Positions 62,386-64,000 of a DNA stretch of 64,000 nt are shown piece after piece. This DNA comes from Pedobacter cryoconitis (GTDB lineage Bacteria > Bacteroidota > Bacteroidia > Sphingobacteriales > Sphingobacteriaceae), in NCBI RefSeq assembly GCF_014200595.1, contig NZ_JACHCG010000001.1, positions 434,001 through 498,000 on the forward strand, read 5' to 3'. Below the pieces are notes generated by a model that did no database searches, had not been told where the DNA came from, and was given only the letters and a program-made list of their open reading frames with translations. The position numbers and the translations under genes were made by a program. Each line of letters starts with the position of its first letter. The first letter of the stretch is position 1.

Positions 62386-63468
62386 CTATTGCTTTAATAT
62401 TTGCATCAATTCAGTATTCAGATATAGCTTTTCCTTTCCTACCATTTCACTTTTAAGAATACCTGCTTTTTCTAATTCATTTAGATAGCTCCCCGCAGTT
62501 TTTAAATTACCTAATCCGGCCTGTTCCAGAAATATCCTCTTAGTATAAGGTAATTTGAATAGCACTTCCATGAGGTCTTTAGAATATAATTTTGGTAGTT
62601 CCTTTTGGATTCTTTCACTCATAGTCCTCATTAATCGTTCTATGCTAGCAATTTGTTTGCGGCCTTTTGTAGCTGTATCTTCTACCATATCAAGCATATA
62701 AAGTATCCAGCTCTTCCAATCACCTTTTTCAGTGACCCTTTTAAGGCTTAAATAATAATCTTGTTTATGCGTTATAATGTATTCACTCATGTAGAGGGCT
62801 GGTAAATCCAATAATCCGGTTAATTTGAGATATAGTAGTATTATTATCCGTCCGGTTCGTCCGTTGCCATCGACGAACGGATGTATAGCCTCAAATTGAT
62901 AATGAATCAGTGCTAATTTTATCAACGGATCAATATCATCTTCACTATGAATAAAGTCTTCCAGGTCTTTAAGTTTTTCTCTTATGATGTCCTCTCCTTC
63001 TGGCGGGGTATAAATTATCTGTCCAGTAGTTGGATTGGTAAGTTTTGTTCCAGGAGTATTTCTTATTCCAGATTGGTTCTCTTTGATGATTTGCATAATA
63101 GAGATGAACAAATTAGTATTTAAAACCTGTCGTTTATTTAATTGTTGAAAGCCATACCATAGCGCATCTTTGTAGTGAATCACCTCTTTGGTTGCGAAAT
63201 TTTCTATTTTTTTGTCAGCAATAAATGCCTTAAAAAGTTCATCTTGTGTAGTTATAATATTTTCTATAGCCGAACTTGCCTGGGCTTCCTGCAAATAAAT
63301 AGTGTCAATAAATAATGTCGGATTTGGTAGATTAGTAATTGCCCCCTTTAATTCTGATAGCGCTCTACTTGCTAAAATAGTTTTCTTAAGTATTTCCACT
63401 GTTTCAATCTTAGCCTTAGGTGGCAAGGAAGGTAGATCGTTGAAAGGTTTTTCAAAACGATATGCCAT
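62386..63468 (-). CDS. Fic family protein (class II) with C-terminal winged helix
   Basis: A 360-residue protein. N-terminal Fic_N segment with the inhibitory motif SSAIENI (residues 65-71), the Fic active-site motif HPFVDGNGRTGR (196-207, His catalytic) and a C-terminal winged-helix-like region (FLEQAGLGNLKTAGSYLNEL, EKAGILKSEMVGKEKLYLN). Fic enzymes transfer AMP from ATP to protein hydroxyls; here the inhibitory helix lies in the same chain, so no antitoxin gene is needed. The wing may allow it to bind its own promoter, where a palindrome lies. It appears complete. Confidence 0.9.
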   Translation of the reverse strand: MAYRFEKPFNDLPSLPPKAKIETVEILKKTILASRALSELKGAITNLPNPTLFIDTIYLQEAQASSAIENIITTQDELFKAFIADKKIENFATKEVIHYKDALWYGFQQLNKRQVLNTNLFISIMQIIKENQSGIRNTPGTKLTNPTTGQIIYTPPEGEDIIREKLKDLEDFIHSEDDIDPLIKLALIHYQFEAIHPFVDGNGRTGRIIILLYLKLTGLLDLPALYMSEYIITHKQDYYLSLKRVTEKGDWKSWILYMLDMVEDTATKGRKQIASIERLMRTMSERIQKELPKLYSKDLMEVLFKLPYTKRIFLEQAGLGNLKTAGSYLNELEKAGILKSEMVGKEKLYLNTELMQILKQ

Positions 63469-63495
63469 ATGAAATCAAATTTGAACAAGGGCACT

Positions 63496-63554
63496 GTTTG
63501 CCTTTGTAAATTAAACGAAGGCAAATATATGTATATTTTGCCTTCGTTTAATTT
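63496..63554. promoter_or_regulatory. Operator-like array upstream of the Fic gene
   Basis: Three copies of TTTGCCTTYGT occur in alternating orientation: forward at 63497-63506 (TTTGCCTTTG), reverse at 63508-63525, forward at 63537-63554. The last two form an 18-bp perfect inverted repeat around TATATGTATAT. A minus-strand TATATTTG (63522-63529) lies inside it, as a -7 element for Fic. Confidence 0.7.
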
Positions 63555-63673
63555 TAAGCGTAATTTTTACTCTTGTTAATTAGGTGTTGTCAATCCAATA
63601 GTTAATGACATCTAACGAGAGCCTGAATTAGCAATATGCATTTTTTGCACATTGTTTTTTTCTGTATTAACTA

Positions 63674-63809
63674 AGTACACGCAAACTTATATCTAATCCT
63701 GCGTATGGTGGTTAAATTTGTTTTGGAAGAAATCCTAAAATTCTGTTCTATTTTGCTTTAATAAAGGTATTTGAACTAAAATTTGCTTAAAGCGTTTCTA
63801 CTCCGGCAG
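63674..63809. repeat. 136-bp direct repeat, copy 2
   Basis: Second copy of 62193-62328; both copies stop at the same point (CTCCGGCAG) a few bases before an intrinsic terminator. Copies 1 and 2 enclose the Fic gene and its operator. Confidence 0.9.
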
Positions 63810-63820
63810 AGGGTACCGAG

Positions 63821-63861
63821 CCGGGGTTAGTATTGATTTTAGTTCTAACTCCGGTTTTTTT
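63821..63861 (+). terminator. Intrinsic terminator after repeat copy 2
   Basis: CCGGGGTTAG (63821-63830) pairs with CTAACTCCGG (63845-63854), one G-T pair, followed by T7. It differs in sequence from the terminator after copy 1. From 63862 to the right edge no gene can be called. Confidence 0.75.
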
Positions 63862-64000
63862 AAGCTATAACATTTTACGACTTCTTTAAAAAGTTCAACT
63901 ACACCAGGTAATGGAACAAATTTTTTCAATTCCCCTACAAAGTCAGCATTAATCCTTCTGCACTAAATCTAACTTTATATGGGGATTTTTAATGCAAAAA

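Noticed and set aside
63798..63962. Minus-strand 55-codon open stretch at the right edge (VPLPGVVELFKEVV ...)
   Set aside because: No start codon within it and bounded by stops; could be a gene remnant but nothing supports a call.
1..64000. CRISPR arrays, rRNA, tRNA, intact transposases or prophage genes
   Set aside because: None were recognised on either strand when reading the window; the tandem repeats at 396-4935 are coding and have no spacers.

Overview
The window looks like a chromosomal segment of a Bacteroidota bacterium, most likely a Sphingobacteriaceae member close to Pedobacter (inference). The reasons are: a gliding-type C-terminal sorting domain next to a PorP/SprF protein (type IX secretion), a SusC/SusD pair, an ECF sigma plus FecR pair, GH29/GH38 glycosidases, AT-rich intergenic DNA, and several promoters of the Bacteroidota form TTTG-N19/20-TAnnTTTG. 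No rRNA, tRNA, CRISPR array or intact insertion sequence was seen.

Layout. 1-7.2 kb: the 3' part of a very large secreted protein with 17 tandem 89-residue YDG repeats and a T9SS type B tail, then a PorP/SprF protein. 7.2-13.9 kb: a DoxX-like protein, then a small exported protein and a complete RND efflux set (adaptor, pump, outer-membrane factor) behind an operator-like dyad. 13.9-22 kb: envelope and housekeeping genes (lipid A-type acyltransferase, L,D-transpeptidase, esterase, exported RidA-like protein, Crp/Fnr regulator, pirin, GNAT, DinB, YiaA/B-like protein, lipase-like hydrolase). 22-35 kb: a CheB-CheR-PAS-histidine kinase hybrid, an orphan ECF sigma/FecR pair, a VIT-vWA-TPR-DUF2135 protein, and a MarR/quinone-type oxidoreductase/DJ-1 cluster with matching operator-like palindromes.

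35.6-44 kb: an operon of two Tat-exported Gfo/Idh/MocA oxidoreductases flanking a HEAT-repeat protein with two DUF1080 (3-keto-disaccharide hydrolase) domains, plus a cytoplasmic Gfo/Idh/MocA enzyme and a membrane LuxR-type regulator. This is the best candidate for an oxidise-then-cleave carbohydrate system.

45-60 kb: a glycan-use locus. An alpha-L-fucosidase lies convergent to a minus-strand operon (phosphomannose isomerase fused to a degenerate P-loop domain, GH38 alpha-mannosidase, sugar porter). A GntR repressor follows, then a plus-strand operon (six-hairpin glycosidase, SusC, SusD). The two operons share a promoter/operator motif on either side of the GntR gene, so they are probably co-regulated.

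60-64 kb: a Gre/Rnk-like factor, a small membrane protein, two short putative ORFs with the same C-terminal tail, a group III truncated haemoglobin, then an accessory patch. The patch has an internally deleted RhuM-type remnant and an intact Fic protein with a striking operator-like palindrome, bracketed by 136-bp direct repeats that each end just before an intrinsic terminator.
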